NCBI GenBank assembly: GCA_049999805.1
Contig: JBNGIO010005494.1
Coordinates: 18,315 to 82,314 of the forward strand
DNA from: Folioceros fuciformis
Lineage: Eukaryota; Anthocerotophyta; Anthocerotopsida; Anthocerotales
Length of the DNA: 64,000 nt
Reading direction: 5' to 3'
This document shows, piece after piece, positions 35,301 through 47,531 of the stretch. The position numbers and the translations under genes were made by a program. The notes under the pieces were generated by a model. It was not told where the DNA came from. It was given only the letters and a program-made list of their open reading frames with translations, and made no database searches. The stretch's first letter is position 1, and each line of letters begins with the position of its first letter.

Positions 35301-36023
35301 TTGAAGAGATTGCAAAGGACTATCCAGTCACCCCGGGTCAGCCTGCCGCCAAAGAGTCGAGCCACGATTCTATAGTAACAGGATTGAAAAACCTTACAGT
35401 AGGTCAGGACAGGCGCCTTCACATGCTTCTTGTGGATGCGGACTCAGAAAATCCAAGGTAACTGACTTCTGAAACCGCTGTGGACGGACTTGTTGCTGTC
35501 TGTTTGGAGGAGGTTCGCGGCAGGTTGTGTACAGTACGACCGATGAAACATCTCCTTCATGTGCAGCACTGGGCTTAGTTGTCCGCCTCCTGGTTTCCTT
35601 GAGGAATCTTTTTTGCGAGCTGCTAAATCAGCGCTCGTGGACGGAGGCATCCTGGTTATCAACGTCGTCTCTCGAATCGCAGCTCCATGCGTTGCTGCCG
35701 TTGCTTCGCTGAAAGAGGTTGGTTGCCCTCGCCCTCTCTCATTTCCATTTAGAGCTCTGCAGCGTTTTCTTCCACTTTCTCGGTGTCTGACCCGATAGAG
35801 ATGTCATGTGCCACAGTTGTACGAGGAGGTTTACGAGCTGAAAATTGACGAGGATGTCAATCGAGTCTTGTTTGCCCTACCACAACGAAGGGCAGCCAGC
35901 GAGGACAAGGATTCCATGTTGACTGCGGCCTCGCTATTAAAGAGAATTGCTACAGATTTTGCTCGCTGGCAAAACGGGCCCAACCTTGACGAGTTGTTGA
36001 AAGATCTCAGACGACTTGTCTGA
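32325..36023 (+). CDS. METTL13: METTL13-type eEF1A methyltransferase (5' end in gap)
   Basis: Two-domain methyltransferase; the animal enzyme methylates the N-terminus and Lys55 of translation factor eEF1A. Sixteen exons are visible with consistent phases: to 32562, 32648-32743, 32826-32892, 33024-33244, 33339-33578, 33694-33777, 33855-33902, 33981-34045, 34196-34244, 34366-34600, 34694-34815, 34934-35014, 35094-35168, 35273-35457, 35567-35717 and 35817-36023, about 720 codons. The first methyltransferase domain shows SAM motif 'ILVPGCGNSALS', 'NIDFSRVVV' and 'VLDKGGLDAL'. The middle part has 'FFRRLVFRRNPNLIQSEALL' and 'VDHSYLASPYHAGMIAGLAL'. The second domain shows 'MVVGLGAGLLPMFVHN', 'IVELDKGVGDLAKRHFGF' and 'MLLVDADSENP', then 'GLSCPPPGFLEESFL'. 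The order and motifs match METTL13 throughout; only the extreme N-terminus is missing. Confidence 0.95.
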
Positions 36024-36744
36024 AAGACGTGATTGCAGAGGCCCTTGGACGGAGGCTGTCTCGGCTTGTATTGTCTTGGATTGACCTAGATCCATTCCTA
36101 GGGTTTCCTACCCTTGCCTGACATACAGTGCTCGCGTTGCTTCCTGGCCATTGCCTGTGTCGCTGAGAGGATAGAGCTCCACGTTTGGTCCATAGCGGTG
36201 GGAGATTAAAGATTTTGTTTCATTCTCCTCTCTGGCTGTGGACGCGCGAGCTTTCTTCAACTCGTACCGTTTTCCTCTCCGGAGTGGTCATGTGTTCGCA
36301 AGTACATAAAATATTCGAAGGTAGTTCCTGAGGTTGGGCCATCTGAAGGTAACACTCGTACACACTGCCTATCCCTTGTCGGTACCATCTGCCGAAGATG
36401 CATTGCACAGTTGGGTCATAAATACTCCATCCTACTCATGGGCAACTGAAGACTTGTTGGATGCTCATAGCGCCGCCCCTGGAAAATTTCTCAATGTCGG
36501 TACCATCTGCTGAACTCTGCATTCCGTGACAGGCAAGAATGAGAGGACGAATTGAATTTCTGCAGACGAGCTGTAAAGCTGGAAGCTACCAGATAGCTGC
36601 ATTTCCTGCAGGCTCCTGCTTTCTGGAACCTTTTGTGCACTGAGTCCGGCAAGCTGTAGGATAATGGGCCGGAGCCAAGCTTGCAGGTGCCAGACAGTCT
36701 TCTCCAGTTTGGCAAAAGTTTCTGGGTTCAGGGCGGAGTTGGAA
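36024..36744. other. Intergenic between METTL13 and RLK1
   Basis: It holds the METTL13 3' UTR and the RLK1 promoter/leader. 'ggtaccatctgc(c/t)ga' occurs twice (near 36381 and 36500). No gene was recognised. Confidence 0.4.
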
Positions 36745-39700
36745 ATGGGCACAAAGCGACGAGGAGGCATGGGGATTGGCATGCTGCTGATTCTTTTCTG
36801 GAATTGCATTTTGTGGCAGAGCTTGTTCCGGAGCGGTTCGGATACGGGGGCTTTCGTGTCCGCGCAAGTGCGCCCGTCAGGTGTGCAGCAGATCAGATGC
36901 TTGCCGGTTGCAATTGGTAATTTGACGAGTGATTTGGCGCTGAAGATGGGCAAATGTTGCGCGCGATTGTGGTCGGGCTTGTTCAGATCTTAGCATCGAC
37001 TGCGGCTCTGCTCCTGGTTCGACACCGTACACCAATCCCGACACCACTTACGTCTTCACTAACGACAACTTCATCACGACAGGAGAAATCGCAAACGTGA
37101 CCACAAACACTCCAGTCACCGATGACTTGAAGACGCTGAGATATTTCCCAGCGTCTTCCACGCCTGTCAAGAACTGCTATGTGATCCCCGTGCAGAACGA
37201 TACGCAGTACCTTCTCCGAGCTTGGTTCTATTTCGGGAATTACGTTCCTGCTCCCTTGTCTGGCACCATCGGGTTTCAGGTAATAATGAGCGTCCTTGCG
37301 ATTCTGATCGGGCATTCTAGAGGTGTGAATGTTCGGTTCGTTGCTGCGAGGATTTCACAAGTTTGGGAACTCTGGCAGCTGGCTTTGGACGCCACGTTGT
37401 GGAAAAATGTGTCCATCGACACCACCTCCGCAGATTCGATCGTTCGGGCGGAGGCTATGGTATGGACAGCCAAGCCCAGTATCAGCGTCTGCATCATCAG
37501 GACAGCAGATACCGACGCTCCTTTCGTCAACTCCCTGGAGATCAGAGAAATCAAGTTACCATCTTACATTGAGAACATCAATGCCTCCTATCCCTCTTCT
37601 ATCTTCCTCAACATGGCCTTCAGGGTCAATTTTGGATTTCAGAATGAAACTTTCAGGTACGGGCCTACGTCGTGCAAGCTTGCAACTCAACATGGCTTGC
37701 TTGTCGTTTGTCAGGTCTTCTGACAGCTCAACGTTGGAAAGACGCAGTGCTGAAAACGTTCTGGCTAGCTTGCAGGTATCCTCACGACAGGTTTGACAGG
37801 ATATGGCCGCCAATGGATAACAGCGGACTGGATTGGACACCCATATTCGCACCCAATTACCCCAATCAAGTCATGAACTTCAACGAGACGGCCCAAACTA
37901 CCGGCGACTTTCCTCCCAGCGTGGTCATGCAATCCGCTATCACCTCACCCGGCTGGCTAGTCTACTCTCTTCAGTTTACGGGTCCTCTTCCGACCTCACG
38001 TTTCTATTATCGGCTCTATTTTGCGGAGCTAGAGGTATTGTCAGCAGGAAGCAGGTGAATGGTTTTAAGATACGAAACATTTCTGGAGTTTCCAATGCAT
38101 TCCTGCCGTACACTGTGTAACTGATGCCTCAGGTGTGTGCTCACCTTCTTCACCGGGATGTTGTTTCCTGCTCGCAGGGTTATGGACCTGCTGTCCAACT
38201 TCATGCCACTTACATCGGGGATCGATGTATTCAACTTGACAGCATATAGCCCCTATACTGTCCTGCAAATTGGAAGCAATGACTTTGAGATGCCTGCCAG
38301 TGACTCGCTGATACTATTTTTCAACCTCAGCCGCGATCTTAGTTCTTCCTACGACCCGATTATCAACGCATTGGAGTTCTGCATCGTCCATGATGTGCTT
38401 CCAGGAGCAGATCCTGAAGATGGTACGCTTTTCCACGTTTGATTGTCCTCTAGTTCTCGTCCCACCAGATCGGTTCGTGCTGGTTTGTTTTCCTAGCACT
38501 TGGTAGAATTTTGTGTTTGCCAATGGCTTTCGTACACAGTCACTGCATTGACGACTCTCAAGACTTCTCTTGGCTACACTCAATGGGTTAGCGATCCATG
38601 TGACCCTGTTCCATGGGATGAGCTTGCCTGCACTAAGGATCGAGTTACGTCTCTGTAAGTTGCTCATTGATGACTGGAGGAACTCTTGAAGCAGAAAAGC
38701 ACGTTAGGAAGATGCACACACTAGCCTGTAACACTCACAACTCCCTCTAAAAGGCTCTTTGCGTCATCATTTCCTGCAGGAACCTTTCCAGCAAGAATCT
38801 CACCGGCTCTATACCGTCAGACATCTCAAACCTTACAGCGCTCACCAGCCTGTCTGTACAATTACTCCAGCCTCCCCTTGGATTGGTTCACCTAGGAATG
38901 CGATATCTCTCGTTCTTAGCCTCATTCAAAAGTACATGTGACTCAGGAACCTGTCAGAGAATCAACTCGTCGGCTCCATTCCCAGCTGGGTGGGGAACCT
39001 GCCCTTGAGGATACTGTGAGTGACTCCTAAACTCTCAGTGGCTTCAGCAGTAGCTCAGGCTCAGTTTCCACTTTCGTTCTAGCCATTCGGCCTGACGTGG
39101 TCTTTGGTGATATCCACAGCGATGTTTCCAACAACAACCTGAGTGGTTCCTTCCCTGCCACATTTTTCCTGACGATCTCTGATTTCCGGTTAGCGCACAT
39201 TGTAGCTTGAGCCAATTTCCCCCTGTTCAGAGCTGATTCGGTGGGATTTCACCTGTTTCTAATCGCATGGAGCTCCTACTTGTGGTCACCCCAGGTATTC
39301 TGGTAATCCTCTGCTTTACTGCGTTGACGTTCCTACCAGCAGCGTTTCTTGCCCACAGTCACCACCATCAGCACCTTCTCCACCGTCGCCCCCGCCCTCC
39401 AGGACAAGTCGTGGCAAAACATCTACTGGGCCAATCGTTGATGGCGTTGCTGGGGCAGTTGTGGTTCTTCTTGTTGCAGGTGGAATCCTGACATGGTACA
39501 TGTGTGCCACACCAGACAAATCAGTGACAATACGAACTCTGCCATCCCCAATGATGGAGACTGGTAATCAAGTGCTACTATACTGCGTCCCTCTTTGAGA
39601 CAACTTTCACTTTCTGGCACAGCTTTAACAGGTTTTGAGGTTGGAGTGTGGCAGCTCTTATCAGAGCCAGAAACGTTCACCACACACCAAGAAACAAACC

Positions 39701-41150
39701 CTTCACGCTGCAAGCTATTAAGGTTGCCACGACAAATTTCTCGACAAAAATCGGCGAGGGAGGATTTGGACCTGTGTACCTCGGAAGTGTTGACGGCCGA
39801 CAAGTTGCTGTGAAAGTCATGTCACGAACGACACGGCAAGGCTCTCACGAATTCCTCAACGAGGTGAGCGGACCATTGGATTAACAGTGTGAACAAAGTA
39901 TTACTCTTGAGCCCGGCCAGGCATGTTCCTCATTGCTGCGTGTCCTACAGATTGAGCTTTTGTCAAGCGTACATCACAAGAGGTTGGTCACTCTTTTGGG
40001 TTACTGCGAGGAAGGACAGGATCCTATTCTGCTCTACGAATACATGCCCGGAGGAGACCTCCAGAAGCGCCTGCAAGGTACATGTACACTTTGTGCACTT
40101 GTCCAGAAATGGATCTGCAGAGTAAGTGGATTCGCAGGCTTTCTGGGCACACTTTCTCCTAATTACTGGGGTTGACAATTTCGCGCTGTCCGAGTGTGTG
40201 TGGCCGCCAGGTCCCATGGCTCTGCAGCACCCGCTAACCTGGATTGAGAGGCTGCACATAGCATTGGATGCTGCCCAAGGTCAGCTCATCAGTCCATGGA
40301 AGTATGCCATTTCCCCCGCTCTGCACGACTGGATGGCGTCTGAACGTGGCCGATACTTGGTGGGAGCAGGTCTAGAGTACCTGCACCATGGGTGCAATCC
40401 AGCCATCATTCATAGGGATGTGAAGAGCAGCAACATTCTGCTGAACCAGAATCTAGAGGCCAAAGTGGCGGATTTCGGCCTTTCCAAGTTGACAGACGGG
40501 ACATCAAACATGGTGACAGCGGTGAAAGGAACTTTCGGATACCTCGATCCCTTGTAAGTGGACTGGCCACCGAGAGTTTAGCAACGGTGGCTAGGACTTC
40601 GTGTTGCTGTCTTGAGCTGGCATGTTGGGAGCGTGGCAGGTACAACAGAACTGGGCTGTTAAATGAAAAGAGCGACGTCTATAGCTTCGGAATTGTGCTG
40701 ATGGAAATCCTGTGCGGACGTCCGCCCCTTGTCCAAGAAGGCCAGTTCAATTTCATTGTAGACGAGGTGATCCAAATTTTCAAGTTGCCATTTGCAAGCG
40801 ATGAAGCACTGTTTGCGGAAAGCCGTTGAGACGTGGACTCTTCGGTTGCGCAGGTGATGTCTGCAATGAGCAAGAATGCGGTGCTATTAGCGGTGGATCC
40901 GGTCCTTCGAGAAGCCGTCATCCATGAGCAATCAGTGTGGAGATATTTGGACCTCGCGTCGGCATGCGTGTCGCCTTCCGGCGAGTCTAGGCCAACCATG
41001 CAGGAGGTGGTGAAAGAGCTCTGCACTTTGGCACAGGAGTCACGAAGACAAACAGCGGGAGGGACAGATTCTAGCAGAGACAAACAAAACCCAACTCCCG
41101 ACACGCTGTCCTCAATCTTCTATGCCAGTGACGATCCTTGTGCTAGGTAG
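36745..41150 (+). CDS. RLK1: malectin-like/LRR receptor kinase
   Basis: Plasma-membrane receptor kinase of the malectin-like plus LRR class (LRR-RLK subfamily I type). Sixteen exons fit in phase from 36745 to 41150, giving 950 aa. An N-terminal hydrophobic signal segment ('[15 protein letters not shown]') is followed by a malectin-like domain (exons 2-5: 'SIDCGSAPG', 'TLRYFPASS', 'KNCYVIPV', 'RAWFYFGNY', 'FAELE', '[10 protein letters not shown]'). Next come an LRR cap ('[13 protein letters not shown]'), three LRR exons of 72, 69 and 69 bp, and a Pro/Ser-rich juxtamembrane with one TM helix ('[17 protein letters not shown]'). The kinase has P-loop 'GEGGFGPVY', 'VAVKVM', '[12 protein letters not shown]', 'VADFGLSKL' and '[10 protein letters not shown]'. 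HRD and DFG are intact, but the usual DPE of subdomain VIII reads DPL. Its neighbours RLK2 and RLK3 are tandem paralogues. Confidence 0.93.
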
Positions 41151-42574
41151 AACTACGTCTTGCGGCACCCAGTCTGTCACCGGGTAGCGTATGCTTGCAC
41201 TTCAGCCACCCATCAAGAAACTAACCTCTTTGCGATCCACGGATGTTCTTCCCAGCAGAGTGGGAGAGAACTAGTGGTCCTTCCGTCCATGGGGACTGGA
41301 GGATGCACTAATAAGCTGGGAATTAAATAGATGTGACCGGAACAAGGTCACCGTGATTATCCTTGAAGGCTAGACGAGAGATTCTGAGCAACTGTTGCAG
41401 AGGCGGAGGACTGTAGGAAAGCAGAACAGCTCACAGACAACAAAAGATGCGTGTGAAGGAAACAAGTCATGGTAATACATGCGTTGTCCTGTGTCACATG
41501 GACCCATGGGGATACGGTGCTGACGCGAGATGTTGGTGTTTGGGTAGGTCATTCTTTCACTGCTCAGATGAGGTTGCCTCCTTGCTGTCAGCATTTTGAT
41601 GTGAACCGGACTCCAAGACTTTGTAAAACCTGATCAGTTTGGACGTGGTTTCCACGCTCAAAATCGCTTCTTGAACGTCCTCGGCTTGCAGTTTCTGCCG
41701 GTATCGCTGAATCGGACCACCAAAAGTGAATGTCTACAGCTTAGGCATGCTACAGTTTGAGTCAGTGCTGTGCGTGGACGCCGGTCGCGGTGTGCCGCCC
41801 CAGGAAACCTGATTGTACATCGTTGGCTGGTTCAGAGGTTTCTCCTCTGAAAGCATCAATACAAGAGAGCCATGGCCACGGCAGGCCTTGAGGTTTGAGC
41901 ATTTGATCTGCTGTTCTGCAGGAACTACGTACGATGGAAGTCGGTTAGGTAACACTCTTTCTACTTGCCCAGGTTGATATGGGTGTAGGCGCACACCAGT
42001 TAGAGTTGAGGCAAATCTCGAGAACACATTCTAGCCAGGCATGAAGAAATCAGTGGCAGAGCTCAGACGTTGGAGAAAAATTTAGGAACGCCAAACTGGT
42101 TGATAAGAGCCAAAAATCATCGGTATAGATGCCTTCTCATGCCACAGGGAGATACTTCTCCAGCAGACTACAGTTGTGATACCTTCGTTTCTCGTTTTCC
42201 GAGCTTTGCAACATTGCCATGAAGCAGAAGTGTTGGTACAGGTAGACATTCATCAAAAGGTTTGACAAAAGTGCGTTCATGGACAGCACATATGTCCAGG
42301 CACCTGACAATGCCTCCAGCTGTGGGTTGCGTGACCACACCAGCGAAGCCTTTCACAGGACGACATTGAAGCCCGGTTCCCAACTAGCATCGACTGGCAC
42401 ACACACCCTCAAGCTACGGTCTTCGATGAGATGCTGTGGGCGCCACTTCCCACTTCAGGGTGATATCGCGGCTGCCAATAGGCTGGAATTCCATGGCTGC
42501 TCCAGGCTCACACTGCTGGTCTGTTCTCAAGACTGCTTGCTCCCAGAAGCTCAAGGACGTCAGCCTTTTGTGGC
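41151..42574. other. Intergenic between RLK1 and RLK2
   Basis: No kinase fragment, repeat or other gene was recognised in these 1.4 kb. It presumably holds the RLK1 3' UTR and RLK2 promoter. Confidence 0.4.
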
Positions 42575-45500
42575 ATGGAGAAGCAAAATCTTTTCCTCAA
42601 CCTGGACCGGGCCCTGGTTGCATCTGTTTTATGGATGCTGGTGTTTCAGCTACCCATCTTCTGTGCATCTGCCCGCTTCTCTGCCTCAGCAGGTAAGCAA
42701 GCTGTGACACAATCCGGAGATGTCCTTTGGCATGACAGGGGCTATGCCACAATGCAAGTCACACACAACGATCTGACATGTGCAGGCTTCATCAGCATCG
42801 ACTGTGGGTCTGCGCCCGGGGAGACAGGCCGCACGGTGCCTTTTGTCAGCGCAGAGACCGGCATAATCTACCAGTACGACAAGTACATCAGCACCGGATT
42901 CGCAGCAAACGTGACACACGTAGACCGGATTGAACAAGATCTCACGACATTGAGACACTTCCCTTCAGGTTCCAGTCCCACGAAGAACTGCTACGTGGTG
43001 CCTGTGCACAACAACACACAGTACCTCATCCGAGCTCGATTCTACTTCGGCTACTATGTCAGCCCACCTGCCTCGTCAGTCATCACCTTCCAGCTCGCGC
43101 TGGACTCCGCCGTCTGGGCCACAGTTAATATCAACACAACCGACGACTTGCTGCTGGAGAAGGAAGCCATCATCTTCACAAAAAAAACGAGGCTCAACGT
43201 GTGCCTGATCCGCACAGAGGAAACCAGTGCTCCCTTCATCAACACTTTGGAGCTCAGGCCCCTCGGTCCAGGCTCTTACCTTGCCCGGCATACAGACCCA
43301 GACCCGTTCAGTGTCTTCCTGTCTTTGTTTCAGAGGTGGAACTTCGGTGAGCCAACCAAGACTTTCCGGTACGTGTGGCACATTTGTGTGACATTGCAGG
43401 GGGCCGGTCCGCTTCTTGCCGGGCTGACACCAGGGCTGGTGTTACAATTTCAGGTTTCCTGACGATGCGTATGATCGAAAATGGCCGCCCCTCGTGGCCA
43501 CAGATGGCGTCTTTGTCCAAGGTTATCCAAGCGAGTTTCAACTCTTTTACTACAATTCCTCTCGCCAGTGGGATAGTCCTCCCAGCATTGTCTTGCAATC
43601 TGCTGCTACGGCTGAGAGCTACGTCACGTTCTGGACTTTACCACCTGATGTTGAGGCTCCAAGGCTGTACGCTAGCGTCTTCTTCGCTGAGATTGTCCCT
43701 TTCCCAGATCGAACCAGGTATGGAGACTTTGATGATGGGGATCCTGCTCCTTGTTCTGCACGTTTTATCATCACACACCCATCTTGGATGCTGTAGGCGT
43801 GTTATGGACTTCCGGGCCAACTTCATAGCTGAATCCGAGCTAGTCAGCCCCTTGGACTTGGCTGCTTATGGACCTGAGTTCACCGTCGTGCAAGTTGGAG
43901 GAAATTTCCAGGCAACTTCTAGGATGGAGAATCTGACTTTTACCCTAACGAAAAGCAACAACTCAACTGATGGTCCCATCGTGAATGCTTATGAGGCTTA
44001 CCTGGTCTTGGATGTGGTTCCGGGTACAAACGCAGGAGATGGTGAGGTGGACTTCTCAATAGTTCCTGCCTTTGTAGCATGTTCTGCGTTTTCTGCATCT
44101 CCTGCCACTCACAGCGGTTCACTTCACAACAGTAACGGCACTGACTGCCCTCAAGCCTGCTCTTGGATTCAATAACTGGGCTGGTGATCCTTGCTTGCCT
44201 GTACCATGGGATGAGCTGATCTGTAACATGAGTGATCGAGTGACATCTTTGTAAGTAGCTTCATTCTAGGTTTTGGGGAGGGAGAGAATATTTTTCTCTG
44301 CATGCTGGTGGTCTCACTTCTTCGGCATTTGCTTGCAGGGATCTTTCCGGCAAGGGCCTCAACGGCTCCATTCCTTCCGAGATATCTGGTCTAGAAGCAC
44401 TCACCCTGCTGTGAGTATGCTTGGGCAGTGCTGTTGAAGTTCATCTTGGGATGGGAGGGTGATAGGCCAAATTCGAAAATCTGACAGTACTTGCTGGATT
44501 TGCAATGAGCCCAGGAACTTATCTAATAATGCTTTCACCGGTGGCCTCCCAAGTTGGATTGCAGAGCTGAACTCCTTGCAGACCCTGTGAGTGGGTGGGG
44601 CTTCTATTTGTTTCTTATTATTTTTCAGTATGTGTCATGAACCTCGAACATCCTAATCCAGTGATCGAAGCCGTTGCTGTCTCTGTCAGGGATGTTTCCA
44701 ACAATCAGCTGAGCGGTAACTTTCCTGCAGCATATATCACTCACATCCCTCAATTCAGGTAAGAAGGTTGTCGTCTCATCAGTCCCTCTGTTAAAAGTGA
44801 GCTGTTGAAAGCTATTCACCTACGTAACCGAAAAATTGCAGGTACTCAGGTAACCTGCAGCTCAACTGCGTACCTTCAGATAATGCAACCTGCCCACCAG
44901 CCCCAGCAGCACTTCCAGCACTGTCTCCAGTCACACAAAGTCCACTACCTCTTTCATCAAACTCAGCAGCAAGGTCCAACGATCGAAATCAAGGGTCTCA
45001 CATCTGGGTCATTGCTGGGAGCATTGCTGGAGGCATTCTTATCCTTTTTGCTGTTGGAGGACTCGTTCTCTGGTTCATTTTTTACAAACTGTCCTATCAG
45101 AGTGACTTACAAGCTCCTGATACGTCAGCAATACCGCAAGTGCACACAAGTGGTACCTCTTACCTTCCTGCGCCGTGGGTCATGGAGTGCACATCTGTCA
45201 GCAAGTGAGTGCTGGTTCACTAGTTTCTCATGAGGTACAACGTGTGGGTGTTCCATTCCTGGTCTCTGCAGACTCGAAGATGGTCTCTAATATCAGAGGA
45301 AGGGCTCAAGCGTTTAGTCTCCAAACCATTGAGGAAGCAACGAATAGGTTTGCTCATAGGGTTGGAGAATGTGCGTCTGGATCTGTCTTTCACGGAATCC
45401 TGAAAGACAGTTCGCAGCCAGTGGCAGTGAAGATCTTCTCAGGAAAGCCCGACAGAAGCCTGACTCAGTTCTCAGAAGAGGTAAGGAATCACTACCGAGA

Positions 45501-46873
45501 TCCAGCTGCTTAGCCGCATTCCCAGAGGCCGTCAGGGAACTACATGTGTTCGCTGTATGTGCTTGCTGGCTGATGGACAACCACTGGCGTTGCCAGATTG
45601 ATCTTCTGGCTACAGTTTGCAGCGACAAGTTGGTATCCCTCATTGGTTACTGCATACAAGGCGAGAATCTCATGCTTTTGCTCTCTCACGTGTCGGGAGG
45701 AGCTCTTCGTGATCATCTGTATGGTATGTCCAGAAAACTGATACCCTGCTTCAGACAACTGTCCTAAGGATAAGTGTCAAGTTTCCGGCATGAGACAGTT
45801 CTGTCCCAGAGGTGTTCGGGCCAACGTGTCATCCACAGGGGAAGTGGGGGTGGATTAGACATTGTTCGATCGAGTAATGTTGCGCCAGGTCTGTGAAAGG
45901 TAGGGGCTTGAATGGCTTAGCTCATTAGGGTGAACGAAATACAGGTGAGAAGGCTACAGGAGCTCCTCTGACATGGAGCCAGAGGCTGAAGATCGCCACC
46001 GACGTTGCGAAGGGTGAGGTGTTCGTTTCGTTTCAGTTGCCTGTTTGGCTGGGAAGGGGACAGGACGGTTCCACTGTCTTATGCACCCTTCCCAACTGTG
46101 TGTGAGCAGGCCTGGAATACCTCCATAGTTGGAACCCAGCCATCCTCCACGGGAAGGTGAAGAGCAGCAAGGTTCTCCTTACCGAAGGACTCGAGGCCAA
46201 GTTAGCTGGATTTCATGCTACCAACCTGAGTTACAACCGAAGATCCCGTGGCATGGCGGAGGAAACTACGGGATACTTGGACCCAGAGTAGGACCTTCTC
46301 CAAGCCAACGTTCTTGTCCAACAGAAAGCTTAGCACAGTACTTTCTCCCTAAAGCCTGAAGGATCCGTGCAGGTACGGCACGAGTGGGATGCTGACAGAG
46401 ACGACCGACGTCTTCAGTTTCGGCGTTGTGCTTTTGGAAATCCTGTGTGGACGGCCTCCCGTATCCAAGGACGACCCCACATACGTTCTTGCAGAACAGG
46501 CAAGCCACTCCAAGATTGAAGTTCCACCCTGTCTTGCCGCGAAGCAGTGAGCTGTCGTAGGGGTATCAGATCGAATAAGACCTCTCTCACACCCGCAGGC
46601 TGTCTCTGCTGCGTTGCCCGTCCTCCGCAGGTGCCGGCTGCCATGAATACAGGAAACCTGCAGGCGATGGTAGATCCCAAACTAGTCGAGAAGTACAAGG
46701 TGGGTTCAGTCTGGAGGTTCGCCGAGGTAGCTGTGAGCTGTGTGCAACTGACCCCGTCCCTGAGGCCAAACATGAGCCAGGTGGTGGTGGGTCTAGAGGA
46801 GGCCCTGGCACTGCAGTTGGTTGGAAAAGGCGAGAAGGCTTCTCCTGGCCACTCAAATGACATCACCAACTGA
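42575..46873 (+). CDS. RLK2: malectin-like/LRR receptor pseudokinase
   Basis: Same architecture as RLK1: signal segment ('[18 protein letters not shown]'), malectin-like domain ('[13 protein letters not shown]' to '[11 protein letters not shown]'), LRR cap ('[14 protein letters not shown]'), three LRR exons (72, 72, 69 bp), TM helix ('[19 protein letters not shown]') and kinase-like domain. Fifteen exons fit in phase: 42575-42692, 42786-43368, 43454-43717, 43797-44041, 44133-44250, 44339-44410, 44515-44586, 44690-44758, 44842-45152, 45272-45480, 45597-45723, 45945-46013, 46110-46287, 46373-46499 and 46631-46873, giving 934 aa without stops. The kinase is degenerate: P-loop '[11 protein letters not shown]', HRD replaced by HGK ('[13 protein letters not shown]'), DFG replaced by GFH ('LAGFHATNL'). 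'VAVKIF' and 'GYLDPEYG' remain. An intact frame with lost catalysis points to a pseudokinase receptor rather than a pseudogene. One intron uses a GC donor. Ectodomain exons 2 and 3 are fused compared with RLK1 and RLK3. Confidence 0.9.
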
Positions 46874-47531
46874 CCAAAGTGTGGATATGACACAGACATT
46901 CCAACCAACACCACCGTAATAGCAATCCTGCAGTGCTGCAGCGATCCTTTCTGTGACCTGGTCCGTAGCTGTCATGGAGCTCTGACTCCTTCTGTGTGTG
47001 CACCTCAACCTGGCCACCATGCTATCCCGAGAGAGTTGTACAAAAATGCGACAGCGTAGCTGGATGGCGCAAGTGGGCATGTGTTATCTGCACAGCAATA
47101 TCTGAAAGTCCGTGCAAGCACACGGCACTGGCGCCCCTCGCTGTGTGCCAGCATCTGCAGCCCATTGGCTCTGCCAACCCACGGTCGCCGCATCAACGAC
47201 CCGTGCCGGCTTGCAAATTGCCCTTTAGGCGGGCCTGTCTGCCACTGTAATTCGCATTACCCGGTCTGGTTTACAGGGTCAACGCACAGCGGGCCTTGAT
47301 GAGGAAGCAACATCACGGAAGCTGCGAGGTAGAGCGCACGCGTTACTGCCACCCAATCCGAGGGGAGGCGGGTCCACGGCAAGAGTCTGGTAAGCTGCGG
47401 GATCAGCAGCGGCGGGAAGCATGGCGGCTGGGGCTGGGTGAAGCATTTCCGGATTGCAGCTGCTTCTAGATCAGAGATTGAGGACCTCTCCGAGCGAGGA
47501 GGCGGCTCTGGCGGTCGTCCACGTCCCGGCG
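46874..47531. other. Intergenic between RLK2 and RLK3
   Basis: No gene or repeat was recognised. It probably holds the RLK3 promoter and leader. Confidence 0.4.
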
